From CAYFUR01 sp964346275 (GTDB taxonomy: Bacteria > Sumerlaeota > Sumerlaeia > SLMS01): a DNA stretch of 64,000 nucleotides. Within the stretch, counting starts at the first letter, position 1; each line of letters begins with the position of its first letter. The notes beneath the pieces were generated by a model. That model saw only the letters and a program-made list of their open reading frames with translations, ran no database searches and was not told the origin of the DNA. Below, one piece after another: positions 28,101 through 37,156 of this stretch. The stretch is taken from the NCBI GenBank assembly GCA_964346275.1, contig CAYFUR010000005.1, positions 1 to 64,000 of the forward strand, written 5' to 3'. Made by a program: the position numbers and the translations under genes.

Positions 28101-28514
28101 CCCGAGGAAGTGAAAGGGAAGGAAAAGCCGCGGCGGTATGAGGGCATTTTCGATGCGAGCATCCTGGCGGCGACCATGGGAGCCGGTGAGAAAGGGAACC
28201 CCTGGACCCGGCTTGCCTATATACAGGGATCGTCGGGAGATCCTTTTGAGGAGCCGAGGGGATCGGGCACGGCGATCACGGCGCAACAGCTCGAATCCCT
28301 TTTGATCAAAACGGAGGAGAAGCTGGTGGAAGCGGGGCGGCGCATCATCAGCGGCGACGCGGCGGTGGCTCCCGCGCGTCATGGCAAGCAAACGGCCTGT
28401 TCCTATTGTTCCTATGGAGCGATTTGCGGCGTCGATTACCGCCTGAACCGGGCGGTGCTCAAACAGTCCCCCGGCCGCCGGGAAATCCTCGCCCGCCTGG
28501 AGGAGAACGCATGA
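25122..28514 (+). CDS. addB: AddB-type subunit of ATP-dependent helicase-nuclease
   Basis: 1130-residue partner of AddA in double-strand-break end resection. N-terminal Walker A FIIGRAGSGKT (residues 5-15), then YLVPEQASYLAEKSLL and FTRLAEYVY, which mark AddB rather than RecC. The C-terminal nuclease has VAVDYKLRRKKFHFDYW (catalytic D946-Y-K948) and a four-cysteine Fe-S cluster: Cys783 in FGKCPFQHYV plus Cys1093, Cys1096 and Cys1102 in CSYCSYGAIC. AddB recognises the Chi sequence in known systems. Starts at GTG 25122 with AGGAG at 10 nt. The stop overlaps the addA start (ATGA), so the two are translationally coupled. The gene contains one GTATAGAC word (27910) that uses a rare ATA codon. Confidence 0.9.
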   Translation: MAVRFIIGRAGSGKTHRCLEEITAACAADPLGPPIIYLVPEQASYLAEKSLLEFGPVDGYTRAQVLSFTRLAEYVYARSPASGLPRLSNNHRALIATLLVAWRRGDGAQGLLLTPGIEEAILDFISEAKQYTASADRLRAVAESLRRSHEKNPSRIAPLLDAKLQTLAALLDDYHKFIADRFEDPQDTLTNLHDQILGGNLFQSAEIYIDGFIDFTPAEEKVLLSLAGKARRMTIAMLGDPDSTRRWMDGSPQAPSRLFRTTEQTFQHLASLLSENQVETEPVVYTEAEPGRFHAPDIQYIEQDFLKPLAGEPRSPENIEFSQAENVQQEARLAVERIARWRAERGWDYGEIAIMARSLEEYAAPLEDAFRTLRIPHYIDQALPLETHPLVLGIQSLIRAALYPSQTDYLLQLGKSGFLPVEREHADLLENHVLQYPRTRADWYSPDPWPTHPSRSPMDEDEARAQSEQFPPEVEEARLRIAKTVERFRNAYTKESQKEGRLRDFLESLARVIDGVVGEQSWEPEDESILGRIGQLLGEEAEVAGDEVVSWELAGDLTIRALGALGLPRIPPMLGEVFVGEAGRSRQPPARAVILLGLAEGVFPRVTTNASLLNDNEREELEGLGLELRPTSKVRFERESLFAYRVLSAASHALLLSYPRVLADGSTAYPSTYWNDLARKFGIDTPRHELPDDDPSRSWRARELASSALRRLDRTHEEGPDALAAGPFAWAALKNRTLLDEARAVRQAAAWKNEARLDPESLERFYKKRLTASASQLDSFGKCPFQHYVRYLLRPQEAVQPELSDSDAGLFCHAVLRNLTSALREKDMLRHDVTEDQLRPIFDQAVAGPRGRMDRAGLTSQPSGRMLIDRVTETLWDVARWIIESLSTLPFKPAYEEALFRDSKEAQYGPLEVAGLPDGWEFLIRGQVDRIDTLAFRGRELAVAVDYKLRRKKFHFDYWDSGENFQLPLYLLSIRSSQGLGLSPAGGVYLGLMPEEVKGKEKPRRYEGIFDASILAATMGAGEKGNPWTRLAYIQGSSGDPFEEPRGSGTAITAQQLESLLIKTEEKLVEAGRRIISGDAAVAPARHGKQTACSYCSYGAICGVDYRLNRAVLKQSPGRREILARLEENA

Positions 28515-31500
28515 AGTTTACCGATCACCAGCAACGCGCCATCCAGGTGAACGATCGCGACCTGATCCTCTCCGCCGGTGCCGGGGCGGGAAAAACGGCG
28601 GTGCTCATCGAAAAGGTCTATCACCTTCTGTCGAGCGGCGAGGAACCATGCTCGCTGGACGAGTTGCTGATTGTGACGTTTTCCCGCGCCGCCACAACGG
28701 AGATGAAAAGCCGCCTGGCCCAACGACTCCGCGGTGCCTTGCAGGAGGAGTCCCTTAGGCCGGACTTGCAAAGGCATTTGGAAGAACAGCTATACAATCT
28801 TCCCCGCGCGCCAATCTCGACGATTCACTCGTTTTGCCTGACGGTAATTGGCGCCTTCCCCGAGGAGGCGGAAATCGCGCCGGGATTCGATATGATGTCG
28901 GAGGAAGAGGCGCGTCTCTATCACCGGGACTTCTATGAAACGAAGCTCGAGGAAACCCTCGAACGCGAGGATGCAACCGGCAAGGCGTTCCGGGCATTGA
29001 TGGAGCAGCTCGATCCGGTGCGGGCCCGGGGACAGCTTCTCGGTTATCTGCTCGATTTTCACAATTTCCTCCAGGGAATTCCCCGCCACGAGGAATTCGC
29101 GGAGAAATGCCGCGCCATGCCCTCCGCGCCCGAAGGGGAAAACCATCCGGCAAACAGCCTGATCCGGCAATACCTGTTGGAGAAAGCGGCAGAGGCGCGT
29201 TCCGTGCTGGCCTGCGCGCTCAGCTTCCCCCAGGACCAGCTCAACCGCCGGTACGCCGATGTCTATACAGTCTTTAAGGAAATCGATCGAACCCTGGAAC
29301 GCTTTAGCGAATCGAGGGACCCCGACGGGGAGCTTGCGGGCGCCGCGGAAAAGATGAAGCCTCCCCGCCTCAGTTCAAAGGGCAACAAGGATGATGGAGA
29401 GCTCGATGATCGTTTTGAGGCGTACAGGAAAAAGGCCAACGACGCGGTTAAGGCAACAGGAGCCCTCTTCGAGAGGTTCGCGCCGGAATACCGAAAAGCG
29501 GACCTTGCCTCCGCGGCCGGACTCGTCAATGCGCTGGTGGATGAGGTCATCCTGTCCTGGGAGCCGGAACTGTTCCGGCAGCATTGCGAACTACGGCGGC
29601 TGACCTTTGCTCACCTGGAAAAAATCGCTCTGAAAATCCTTCTCTCTCCCGAGGGCGAAGCGACAGATGCCGCGCGGATTTTGCGCCAGCAATACCGCCA
29701 TATCCTGGTCGATGAATACCAGGACGTGAACGATGTGCAGGAAAGCATCCTGACGGCGATTGCGCGGCCTCCAGGAACGGGGCGCGGCGGCAACCTCTTT
29801 GTCGTCGGCGATGTAAAGCAAAGCATCTATGAATTCCGCCAGGCGGACCCGACGCTGTTTCTCGATCGCTATACGCGCTCGCCCGATTTCGTTCCGAGGC
29901 TCGACCCGGGTGAAGGGGCGCGGCTCTCTCTTCCGGAGAATTTCCGGTCCCATGACGCGTTGCTTCGCGAGTTCAACCAGCTTTTCTTCCGCCTCTTGCA
30001 AAAAGACACGATCGGCCTTGACTATACGGGCAGCCAGCAATTCACGCCGGGAACGCGCCCGGAAAACCCGGATCGCCGGGCCGCCGGGCTGGAATTTCAT
30101 GTTCTTCCCAAGGAAGTTTCCTCTCAGGACAATCAGGACGAAGAAGAGGAAGACAGCGAAGAGCGGGAAGCGCGCTATACGGCGGAGATGATCCAGCGCC
30201 TGGGCCCGCCATGGCGGGATATCTGCGTGCTGCTCCGGTCCAAGACGAGCGTGCCGGCGCTGTTGGAGGCGCTCTCCGTGGCTGGGGTTCCGGCATATTG
30301 CGATGCGCGGATTGGATTCCTGAGCGCCGTGGAGGTTCTGGAATTCCAGGCCCTGCTGAAGGCGATATACAATCCGTTCGACGAGTTGGCCCTTCTGGCG
30401 GCGCTGCGCGGGCCGGCTGGGCGGTGGAGTGAAGAAGAGCTTCTGGAGCTGCGGCTGGTGGACCGGCGGGGCCTGTTGATCAACAACCTGCGGGCCGTGG
30501 CCCGGGATTCGAACTCTCCCATCGCGGACCGGTCGGCAAGGTTTCTCGAATCCCTGGAGCATTGGCAGCACGAAAGCCGGCGGCGCTCCATGGCCGATTT
30601 TTTCAGCCTGCTGTATAACGAGCTCCACCTGCTCGAATCTGCAAGCGTGCGGCCCGGCGGGGATCAACGAAAGCTGAACCTGCTCCACCTCCAGCGCCAG
30701 GCACGGGAATTCGACCGGTTTCACTATAAGGGTCTTGGCAAGTTTCTCCAGTTTCTCGAAGACCTGATCGCCAACGACCAGGATATATCGCCGCCGTCGC
30801 CGCTGCCCGAGGACGCGGATGTTGTGCAAATCATGTCGATACACAAGTCCAAGGGCATGCAGTTTCCCATCGTGGTCTGCCCGTTTCTCGGCAGGGAATT
30901 CAACCCGGCGGGGCTCAACCGGCCGTTTCTCTTCGACCGGCGCCATGGCATCGCGCCGAAATTCCGCGACGTGAAAGAACCGGGGGAAAACCCGGTGCTC
31001 TACGATGTCTTCCGCCACCTCCAGAAGAATCGCGAGCGCGGCGAGGATTTGCGCCTGCTCTACGTGGCGCTGACGCGCGCGCAGGAGGCGGCGTATCTCG
31101 TTGGCTCGACAAAGGCTCCGGCCGCGACTTTTCTGGAACATCAGAACCGAATCACCGCGGGCCGGCCGAGCGCCGTGGATGTGCTGTCGGCCAAGTGTTT
31201 TCTCGATTGGGTGCTGGGCCATGCCGCCTCGCGCCTTCCGGTCGTCACCGAAAAGGAGGATGGGCTGGAAGCGAAGGATGGATTGGCGGCCTTTCGCCTC
31301 TATGAAACGGCGCCGCCACCGGAGCAACAAGATCAAGAAGGGGACGACAAACGGCGGAAGCCCTCGGCGGAAGAACTGGCGCCCTACCACGCGGCTTCGG
31401 AGCGGATCGAGGCGCTCTGGACGCAGGAGGAGGCGGCGCAGGTGCGCGCGAAGATCTCTGTCAGCGAGGCCAAGCGGGCCTATGATGCCTTGCGCGATGC

Positions 31501-32212
31501 GGAGACTCCGCCCCTCCACCTCAAGAGCAAGTCCTCCAAGGGTCGTATAGACTGGTTGCCCAACATTTTGAAACCCAGTGCGGCGAAAAAAAGTGGAACA
31601 GAACGAGGCCGGGCGGTGCACCGATTTCTGGCGCTTTGCGGCCTCGAGCGCCTCTCACGTGGCGAAGTGCGTTTAAGTGACGAGGTCGACCGGCTGCAGA
31701 AGGAAGGCTTGCTCACGGCGGAGTGGGCCGAGGCAATCGACCTGGAGGAAATCGCGTGGTTTCTGAATGGCGATCTCGGCAAGCGGGTGCGATCGAAGAT
31801 CGGCATCCTGCATCGCGAGCGTCCCTTCACCGTGCGCATCGCTACGAAGGAACTGGGAATTGCCGGAGAGGAGGGCTCGGTAATTCTTCAGGGTGTTGTG
31901 GATTTGCTGTTCGAGGAAGAAGATGGCTGGATTCTGATCGATTACAAAACGGATTACTGCGGGCCCGATGGAGGCAAGGCGGAGGAGCTGGCGAGGAGCT
32001 ATGAGCCGCAAATCCAGCTTTACCGCCTCGCAGTCGGGCGAGCACTTGGCGTCTCCGTGAAGGAAAGCTGGCTGGTGTTTCTCCAGGGCCGCCGGGCCAT
32101 TGCCTGCGAGGAAACGGCGGATCCGGCGGCTGCCTGGGCCCGCGTGGTGGAAGCGGGCGCCGTGATCTATACAGAACCGGAACGGCGGACAAATCAGAGC
32201 ATACAGATATAG
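28511..32212 (+). CDS. addA: AddA-type helicase-nuclease (UvrD/Rep family)
   Basis: 1233-residue superfamily 1A helicase with a C-terminal nuclease, the motor of the AddAB recombination complex. Motif I SAGAGAGKT (21-29), motif II LVDEYQDVND (from about 399), motif III VGDVKQSIYEFRQADPTLF, motif V MSIHKSKGMQFPIVV and motif VI LRLLYVALTRAQEAAYLVG are all intact. The nuclease domain near the end reads VDLLFEEEDGWILIDYKTDY (catalytic D1144-Y-K1146). ATG 28511 overlaps the addB stop by 4 nt. The last codons, SIQI, use ATA twice and the stop TAG forms part of ATATAGACAG. It loads recombinase after resecting ends; the complex is usually guided by a Chi word, which makes the over-represented octamer of this window worth testing. 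Confidence 0.93.
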   Translation: MKFTDHQQRAIQVNDRDLILSAGAGAGKTAVLIEKVYHLLSSGEEPCSLDELLIVTFSRAATTEMKSRLAQRLRGALQEESLRPDLQRHLEEQLYNLPRAPISTIHSFCLTVIGAFPEEAEIAPGFDMMSEEEARLYHRDFYETKLEETLEREDATGKAFRALMEQLDPVRARGQLLGYLLDFHNFLQGIPRHEEFAEKCRAMPSAPEGENHPANSLIRQYLLEKAAEARSVLACALSFPQDQLNRRYADVYTVFKEIDRTLERFSESRDPDGELAGAAEKMKPPRLSSKGNKDDGELDDRFEAYRKKANDAVKATGALFERFAPEYRKADLASAAGLVNALVDEVILSWEPELFRQHCELRRLTFAHLEKIALKILLSPEGEATDAARILRQQYRHILVDEYQDVNDVQESILTAIARPPGTGRGGNLFVVGDVKQSIYEFRQADPTLFLDRYTRSPDFVPRLDPGEGARLSLPENFRSHDALLREFNQLFFRLLQKDTIGLDYTGSQQFTPGTRPENPDRRAAGLEFHVLPKEVSSQDNQDEEEEDSEEREARYTAEMIQRLGPPWRDICVLLRSKTSVPALLEALSVAGVPAYCDARIGFLSAVEVLEFQALLKAIYNPFDELALLAALRGPAGRWSEEELLELRLVDRRGLLINNLRAVARDSNSPIADRSARFLESLEHWQHESRRRSMADFFSLLYNELHLLESASVRPGGDQRKLNLLHLQRQAREFDRFHYKGLGKFLQFLEDLIANDQDISPPSPLPEDADVVQIMSIHKSKGMQFPIVVCPFLGREFNPAGLNRPFLFDRRHGIAPKFRDVKEPGENPVLYDVFRHLQKNRERGEDLRLLYVALTRAQEAAYLVGSTKAPAATFLEHQNRITAGRPSAVDVLSAKCFLDWVLGHAASRLPVVTEKEDGLEAKDGLAAFRLYETAPPPEQQDQEGDDKRRKPSAEELAPYHAASERIEALWTQEEAAQVRAKISVSEAKRAYDALRDAETPPLHLKSKSSKGRIDWLPNILKPSAAKKSGTERGRAVHRFLALCGLERLSRGEVRLSDEVDRLQKEGLLTAEWAEAIDLEEIAWFLNGDLGKRVRSKIGILHRERPFTVRIATKELGIAGEEGSVILQGVVDLLFEEEDGWILIDYKTDYCGPDGGKAEELARSYEPQIQLYRLAVGRALGVSVKESWLVFLQGRRAIACEETADPAAAWARVVEAGAVIYTEPERRTNQSIQI

Positions 32213-32261
32213 ACAGGCTGCTTGGGCCCCGATGCGCTTTCACAAAAAAGGGCGAGGCGGA

Positions 32262-34685
32262 TTAACTCCTCAGCGTCGCTCCCGTGGTTTTTTCCAGGGA
32301 GTCGAGCACTTGCTGGTGCCGCTCGTTGACTTCCTCTTCTTTCAGCGTGCGATCCGGCGCGCGATAGGTGAGCGAGAAAGCGAGGGACTTTTTCCCCTTC
32401 TCCACATGTTCGCCCTCGTAAACGTCGAATACCTTGACCGAGGTGAGCAATTCTCCGCCGGCCTTCTTGATAGTGCGTTCCAGTTCGAGCGACCGCACGG
32501 GCTTGTCCACCACCAGGGCGATGTCGCGCGTGACGGCGGGATAGCGCGGAATTTCCGTGTATTGCGGGGCCTTGTCGGCGCTGACAATGGGCCCGGCGAG
32601 GGGAATCTCGAAGTAATACACGGGCTTTTTGATATCCAATTCGCCCAGGAGGGCCGGATGCACTTCCCCATAGAGCGCCACGGGATGGCCTTTGACGAGG
32701 AACCGCGCGCCGCGGCCGGGATGGAGAAAGCTCGCGTCGGAAGCGGGCTCGACCACGAGCTTCTGGAGCCCCACGGCGTTCAGCAGATACTGGACATGGC
32801 CCTTGAGCGTAAAGAAATCATGAGGCACTTCGCCTGTTTTCCAGTTGCGATGGGCGCCGCCGAGCACCCCGGCGAGGTAGGGGACTTCGTCGGCGGGCGG
32901 GTTGAGTTCGCGCTCCTCGCGCTCTTCCGGCTCTTCCGATTCAAACGCGTAAGTGTGGCCCGCCTCGAAGAGCATGATGTCGTCCACGCCGCGGTTCAGG
33001 TTATAGATCGTGTTTTGCAAGAGCGTGGGAAGCATGCTTCGGCGCATGACTGATTGCTCGGCCACGATGGGATTCTGCACGCCAACCTGGCGCTTGTCCT
33101 CCGCGCCGACCAAGGCATTCTGCTCGGGGCTGGTGAAGCTGTAATTCACCGCCTGGTAATAACCGAGAGCGGCGGCGGCATCCTCGAGTTTTTCGCGCAG
33201 GGCGTCCACCGGTTCCAATGGGTGATAGTTCGCCGGCAAGGCGAGGGCGGATTCCGGCACACGGTCGTAGCCGATGATCCGGGCGATTTCTTCGATAATA
33301 TCCGCTTCGATACTGACATCGACGCGGTGCGAGGGCACCTCGACGAGCATTTCCTCGCGATCGGCGCGCTGGATGCCAAATCCCAGGGCGGTGAGGACGT
33401 TCGTGATTTCGCGGCCGGTCAGCTTCATGCCGAGGGCGTTGTTCACGTCGGCGATGCGGATCAGAATGGGATCGACTTCGGGAAGCTTGCCCATGACGTC
33501 GATGATGCCCTTGGTCACGCGGCCGCCGGCGAGCTGGGCCACGAGTTGGGCGCAGCGATTGAGCGCCGCCCCGATTTTGCGGGCATCCGTGCCTCGCTCG
33601 AAGCGATAGCTCGAGTCCGTGGATTTATCCAGCCGCTTGCTGGTTTTGCGAATGGTCTGGGGGCGGAAGTAGGCGGACTCGATCAGGATGTCTTTCGTGC
33701 CCTCGTTGATTTCCGAGTTGGCGCCGCCCATGACACCAGCCAGGGCGACGGGCTTTTGCGCGTCGCAGATCAGCAGGTCCTCGGAAACGAGATCATGGGT
33801 TTCCTCGTCCAGCGTCTGGATCTTCTCGCCGGGCTTGGGATTGCGCACGATAATGTGCTGGCCCGAGAGGCGATGCAGGTCGAAGGCATGGAGCGGGTGC
33901 CCCATCTCGAGGAGTACGTAGTTGGTGATATCGACGATATTGTTGATGGGGCGCAGGCCGGCGCTTTGGAGCACGGTCTGCATCCAAGGGGGCGAGGGCT
34001 TGATTTCAACGTCTTTCACGACGCGGGCCGTATAGCGCGGGCAGTCGGTTTTATTCTCGACCGTTACCCGGGCGACGGATTCCGTGCGCACCTCGGATTC
34101 GGGGACACTGAGCACCGGCATCCTGAGGCTGGTCTTGGCTCCCTCGACCATGGCGGGAATCTTGGCGGCGAGGTCGCGGGCGATCCCGATCATGGAAAGG
34201 GCGTCCGGGCGGTTGGGCGTGATGGCGATTTCCACGATCGCATCCCAGGGCTCGCCCACGGGGGCGTCATCGGGCAGGATCCAGATGCCCAATGCGTCGT
34301 CGCTGACGCCGAGTTCCTTCGGGCTGCAGAGCATGCCCTGGCCTTCGATCCCTTTGATTTTTCGCGGCTTGAGGACAAAGCCATCGGGGAAAGTAAATCC
34401 AAACTTCGAGACAGGGATTTTCTGTCCAGGCTCAATGTTCCAGGCGCCACAGACGATTTTGAGCGGCTCCGGCTCGTCCGCCTTGATGGTGGTCAGACGG
34501 ATTTTGTCCGCCCCTTCAATGGGATCGATCTGGAGAATTTCGCCAACGACCAAGAGGCCGGAGATCATGCCGAGATCGACGACTTCCTCGACTTCGAGGC
34601 CGGCCTGGGTCAGGGCGTCGATGAGCTTGGGAACGGGCACATCAGTCTCGAGATACTGCTTCAGCCAACGGACAGAAAAACGCAT
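32262..34685 (-). CDS. pheT: Phenylalanine-tRNA ligase beta subunit
   Basis: 807-residue beta chain of the (alpha-beta)2 enzyme that charges tRNA-Phe. N-terminal MRFSVRWLKQYLETDVPVP, then an EMAP-type tRNA-binding domain (LVVGEILQIDPIEGADKIRL), the B3/B4 editing region (GLRPINNIVDITNYVLLEMG, then HPLHAFD), the B5 domain and the C-terminal anticodon-binding FDX-ACB domain (FDVYEGEHVEKGKKSLAFSL). The longer frame is rejected because the conserved N-terminus starts at ATG 34685, which has AGGA about 13 nt before it. pheS is not adjacent on either side, although pheS-pheT is the common arrangement. Convergent with addA (49 nt apart). No T-box or leader was recognised upstream. Confidence 0.96.
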   Translation of the reverse strand: MRFSVRWLKQYLETDVPVPKLIDALTQAGLEVEEVVDLGMISGLLVVGEILQIDPIEGADKIRLTTIKADEPEPLKIVCGAWNIEPGQKIPVSKFGFTFPDGFVLKPRKIKGIEGQGMLCSPKELGVSDDALGIWILPDDAPVGEPWDAIVEIAITPNRPDALSMIGIARDLAAKIPAMVEGAKTSLRMPVLSVPESEVRTESVARVTVENKTDCPRYTARVVKDVEIKPSPPWMQTVLQSAGLRPINNIVDITNYVLLEMGHPLHAFDLHRLSGQHIIVRNPKPGEKIQTLDEETHDLVSEDLLICDAQKPVALAGVMGGANSEINEGTKDILIESAYFRPQTIRKTSKRLDKSTDSSYRFERGTDARKIGAALNRCAQLVAQLAGGRVTKGIIDVMGKLPEVDPILIRIADVNNALGMKLTGREITNVLTALGFGIQRADREEMLVEVPSHRVDVSIEADIIEEIARIIGYDRVPESALALPANYHPLEPVDALREKLEDAAAALGYYQAVNYSFTSPEQNALVGAEDKRQVGVQNPIVAEQSVMRRSMLPTLLQNTIYNLNRGVDDIMLFEAGHTYAFESEEPEEREERELNPPADEVPYLAGVLGGAHRNWKTGEVPHDFFTLKGHVQYLLNAVGLQKLVVEPASDASFLHPGRGARFLVKGHPVALYGEVHPALLGELDIKKPVYYFEIPLAGPIVSADKAPQYTEIPRYPAVTRDIALVVDKPVRSLELERTIKKAGGELLTSVKVFDVYEGEHVEKGKKSLAFSLTYRAPDRTLKEEEVNERHQQVLDSLEKTTGATLRS

Positions 34686-34853
34686 CGTGGACCAGGATCC
34701 TGTCTGGAGGGAGTGGCGCGTGGCCTTCCGAGCCACCGCGAGGGAAGCATTCGGTGAGAAAAGGGCCGGGACGGTCAACGGGGTTTTTGCCGGGGCGGCC
34801 GAGCCAGTCCGAGAGGCTCCCTCAACTTCCAGCCCGTAGGAACTGTCGGATGG

Positions 34854-34896
34854 GAGAATAAAAGACCGGGGGGACATTAATATGCCCCCCAGGTCT
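34854..34896 (-). terminator. Rho-independent terminator of the YHS-domain gene
   Basis: Long stem AGACC-GGGGGG...CCCCCC-A-GGTCT (34863-34896) with inner CAT/ATG pairing. On the minus strand it is followed by TTTTATT. It starts 31 nt beyond the YHS gene stop and isolates pheT from it. Confidence 0.9.
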
Positions 34897-34927
34897 CCTG
34901 CTCGATCGCCTTTTCGTCTCCGGCGGT

Positions 34928-35791
34928 TTACATGACCGTCGGCTTGTCGTTTTTGATTTCCTTCCAGTTCTCGTTGGCCTTCTCGATGTGGCCGGGGATG
35001 TCCTTGATCCAGCGGTCCTGGATTTCCGTGTTCAGATTGAAGTAGAGTTTGCCGTCGACGATGCGATAGATTTCCGGATCACCGGCGACCTTCATTCCCT
35101 TGGCGGCGCCGAAGGCGCAGTAACCATTGTAAGCGGGAAGATACTTCTCCGGGTTGGCTTCGAATGTCTTCTGATTCTCTTCCGAAGCGAAGAGATAAGT
35201 CGCGCCGTTGTGCTCGGCGGCGTTGAAGCCATTTCCTTCAAGCGGTTCCTCATTCTCGAAAAAGGAAACCAGGTCATAGCCCTGTGCGGCGGGAGCGCTG
35301 AAATTGCTCTGGTCCATGCCCTTCCAGTTTTCGTTGGCGGTCTGGATATGCTGGGCAGGCGCTTCGAGCCACTTCTCCTGAATACGCGGGGCGACGTTCA
35401 GATACAGCTTTCCGTCGCGGACGCGCCAGACTTCCGGATCGCCGCTGAGCTGCATGCCCTTGACCACTCCGAAGGCGCAGAAACCGTTGTAGGCGGGGAC
35501 GTATTTCTCTGGGTCCGCTTCGAAGGTCTGTTTGTTGTCCTGCGAGGCAAACAGATAAACCTGGCCGTCGTGAATCGTGCTGTAGTTGCCGACTCCCTCG
35601 ATGGGCTTCTTGTTTTCATGATAGGAAACAGCATCATAGCCTTGCAGGGCATATTCCGCGATGGCGGGATTGCCGGCCTGGGCAACAGAAGAGAGGGTGA
35701 GGGTGAAGAAGGCGGCTCCGGCCAAGGTGTATGCGGCGCCTCGGACCGTATTCCGGGATACGTTCTGGAGGCAGTTCAGTGTGCGTTTCAT
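34928..35791 (-). CDS. Exported protein with two tandem YHS domains
   Basis: 287 residues. A signal peptide ends LSSVAQA (residue 39). Two copies of one module follow at residues 51-156 and 171-276, exactly 120 residues apart. Each has GYDxVSxxEN, YLFAS, KTFEA(D/N)PEKY, PAYNG(F/Y)CAFG with one Cys (105 and 225), KGM, GDPE, DGKLY and a final ANENWK. YHS domains are small putative metal-binding modules found on copper enzymes and ATPases; exported YHS proteins are of unknown function. ATG 35791 is chosen because AGGAG lies 9 nt before it. Monocistronic with a clear terminator. The internal similarity shows a gene-internal duplication retained under selection. Confidence 0.85.
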   Translation of the reverse strand: MKRTLNCLQNVSRNTVRGAAYTLAGAAFFTLTLSSVAQAGNPAIAEYALQGYDAVSYHENKKPIEGVGNYSTIHDGQVYLFASQDNKQTFEADPEKYVPAYNGFCAFGVVKGMQLSGDPEVWRVRDGKLYLNVAPRIQEKWLEAPAQHIQTANENWKGMDQSNFSAPAAQGYDLVSFFENEEPLEGNGFNAAEHNGATYLFASEENQKTFEANPEKYLPAYNGYCAFGAAKGMKVAGDPEIYRIVDGKLYFNLNTEIQDRWIKDIPGHIEKANENWKEIKNDKPTVM

Positions 35792-36358
35792 GATCAACAT
35801 CTCCTTTTGATTTTTGTCGTAACGGGGATTTCGTAAATCCGTGAAAAGAGGAGGGTGCGAACGGTATTCCGAAGGAGCGCCGACAAGGGGTATGGAGGCT
35901 TCTCGATGTAAATATTCCACACTTTGAAACAGATAGACAGCCGCCTCGGAACCGGTGTTCTCTGCTCGCCGGGAGCTTGTGAATGGTTCATAAGAGGGGC
36001 CTTAGCGTATCGCAAGAGGCTGGTTTCTCGCTTCTGGCAAATGGTCTTGAGAGATGAATGCAGGCCGGGCAAAGCCGAGGGGCTTCCCGGGTCCCGTCGG
36101 GGTTCCGATCATGCCGAGACATTTCTTCACAAGAAACCTGGCTGATGAAAGGGGCGGGGAATGACGGACTGGCGCACTCATGTGCCCGCTTTGCCGAAGT
36201 TTTCGCTTCTCCGGCGGCATCGCGGCGCTGCCGCGGCAAAAAGACGCATTGCCGCCAGGGCGGGGGAATCTCTCCTTGCCGCTAAGGGGTTTGAACCCAT
36301 GATGGGGGCAAGCTCGGGCGGCCTGGGGAAGGCGGCCCGCGGGGGAAACGGCTGGTCG
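35792..36358. other. Long intergenic region between YHS gene and uppS
   Basis: 567 nt between divergent genes. I find no tRNA, riboswitch or convincing ORF. The stretch GGGGTTTGAACCC (36288-36300) resembles a tRNA T-arm, but no acceptor or anticodon arms can be built. GC-rich inverted repeats occur around 36210-36260. Promoters for both flanking transcription units must be here. Confidence 0.4.
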
Positions 36359-37153
36359 ATGAAAGCAACGAAAGAAAAGAAGCCGCATCCGATACTGCGC
36401 GAGCCTTACACGCCGCAGGAGCGCGAATTGTTTGATGCGCTGGACCTGAAGAGGCTGCCGCGCCATGTCGCCATGATTATGGACGGCAACGGGCGATGGG
36501 CCAAGCGGCATGGCTATAAAGCGCGGATCTTTGGCCACCGGGCCGGTATCGACTCGGTGCGCACGGCGACCCAGACGGCGGCGGCGCTGAGGCTGGACGC
36601 GCTGACGTTGTATGCCTTCAGCAAGGAAAACTGGTCGCGCCCCGCCTCGGAAGTGAACGCGCTGATGGATTTACTTGAGCGGTTCCTGGTCGAGGAAGTC
36701 CCCGAGTTAATGGAGAACAATGTTCGCCTGGTCGCCTCGGGCGATACGGAGGACTTGAGGAAAAAGACACAGCAAGTCCTGGCGGAAACAATGAAGAAAA
36801 CCGGGGGAAACACGGGACTGGTCCTGAATCTGGCTCTGAGTTACGGCGGGCGATGGGAAATCACCCAGGGCGTGCGGCGGGCCATGGAGCTGGCGCGGGC
36901 GGGCGAACTTTCCAGCGAGGAGATGACTCCGGAGATGTTTTCCTCGCTGCTCTACCACCCCGAGCTGGGGGATCCGGACCTGGTGATCCGGACTTCGGGC
37001 GAGGTGCGGGTTTCGAATTTTCTCCTCTGGCAGATCGCCTATGCGGAGTTTGTCATTCTGGAAGACTTCTGGCCGGATTTCCGCCGGCCTCATTTCCTGC
37101 GGGCCCTGCTTTCCTATCAACGGCGGGACCGGCGCTTTGGCGGAGTGCGCTAA
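36359..37153 (+). CDS. uppS: Isoprenyl (undecaprenyl diphosphate) synthase
   Basis: 264-residue cis-prenyltransferase that makes the C55 lipid carrier for peptidoglycan and surface glycans. The substrate loop HVAMIMDGNGRWAKRHG, then FGHRAGIDSVR, LTLYAFSKENWSRP, and the late DPDLVIRTSGEVRVSNFLLW plus YAEFVILEDFWPDF are all typical. Note RTSGEVRVSNF where most enzymes have RTSGE-x-R-(L/I)SNF; this is a normal variant. I start at ATG 36359 rather than 36161 because the conserved core starts 45 residues on and upstream sequence is non-family; the RBS is weak. First gene of a four-gene operon with cdsA 3 nt downstream. Confidence 0.93.
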   Translation: MKATKEKKPHPILREPYTPQERELFDALDLKRLPRHVAMIMDGNGRWAKRHGYKARIFGHRAGIDSVRTATQTAAALRLDALTLYAFSKENWSRPASEVNALMDLLERFLVEEVPELMENNVRLVASGDTEDLRKKTQQVLAETMKKTGGNTGLVLNLALSYGGRWEITQGVRRAMELARAGELSSEEMTPEMFSSLLYHPELGDPDLVIRTSGEVRVSNFLLWQIAYAEFVILEDFWPDFRRPHFLRALLSYQRRDRRFGGVR

Positions 37154-37156
37154 TCG

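Noticed and set aside
29591..31621. 676-codon minus-strand open frame
   Set aside because: Antisense to addA helicase motifs; shadow composition.
36288..36300. GGGGTTTGAACCC as a tRNA T-arm
   Set aside because: No acceptor stem, anticodon arm or D-arm can be formed with the neighbouring sequence.
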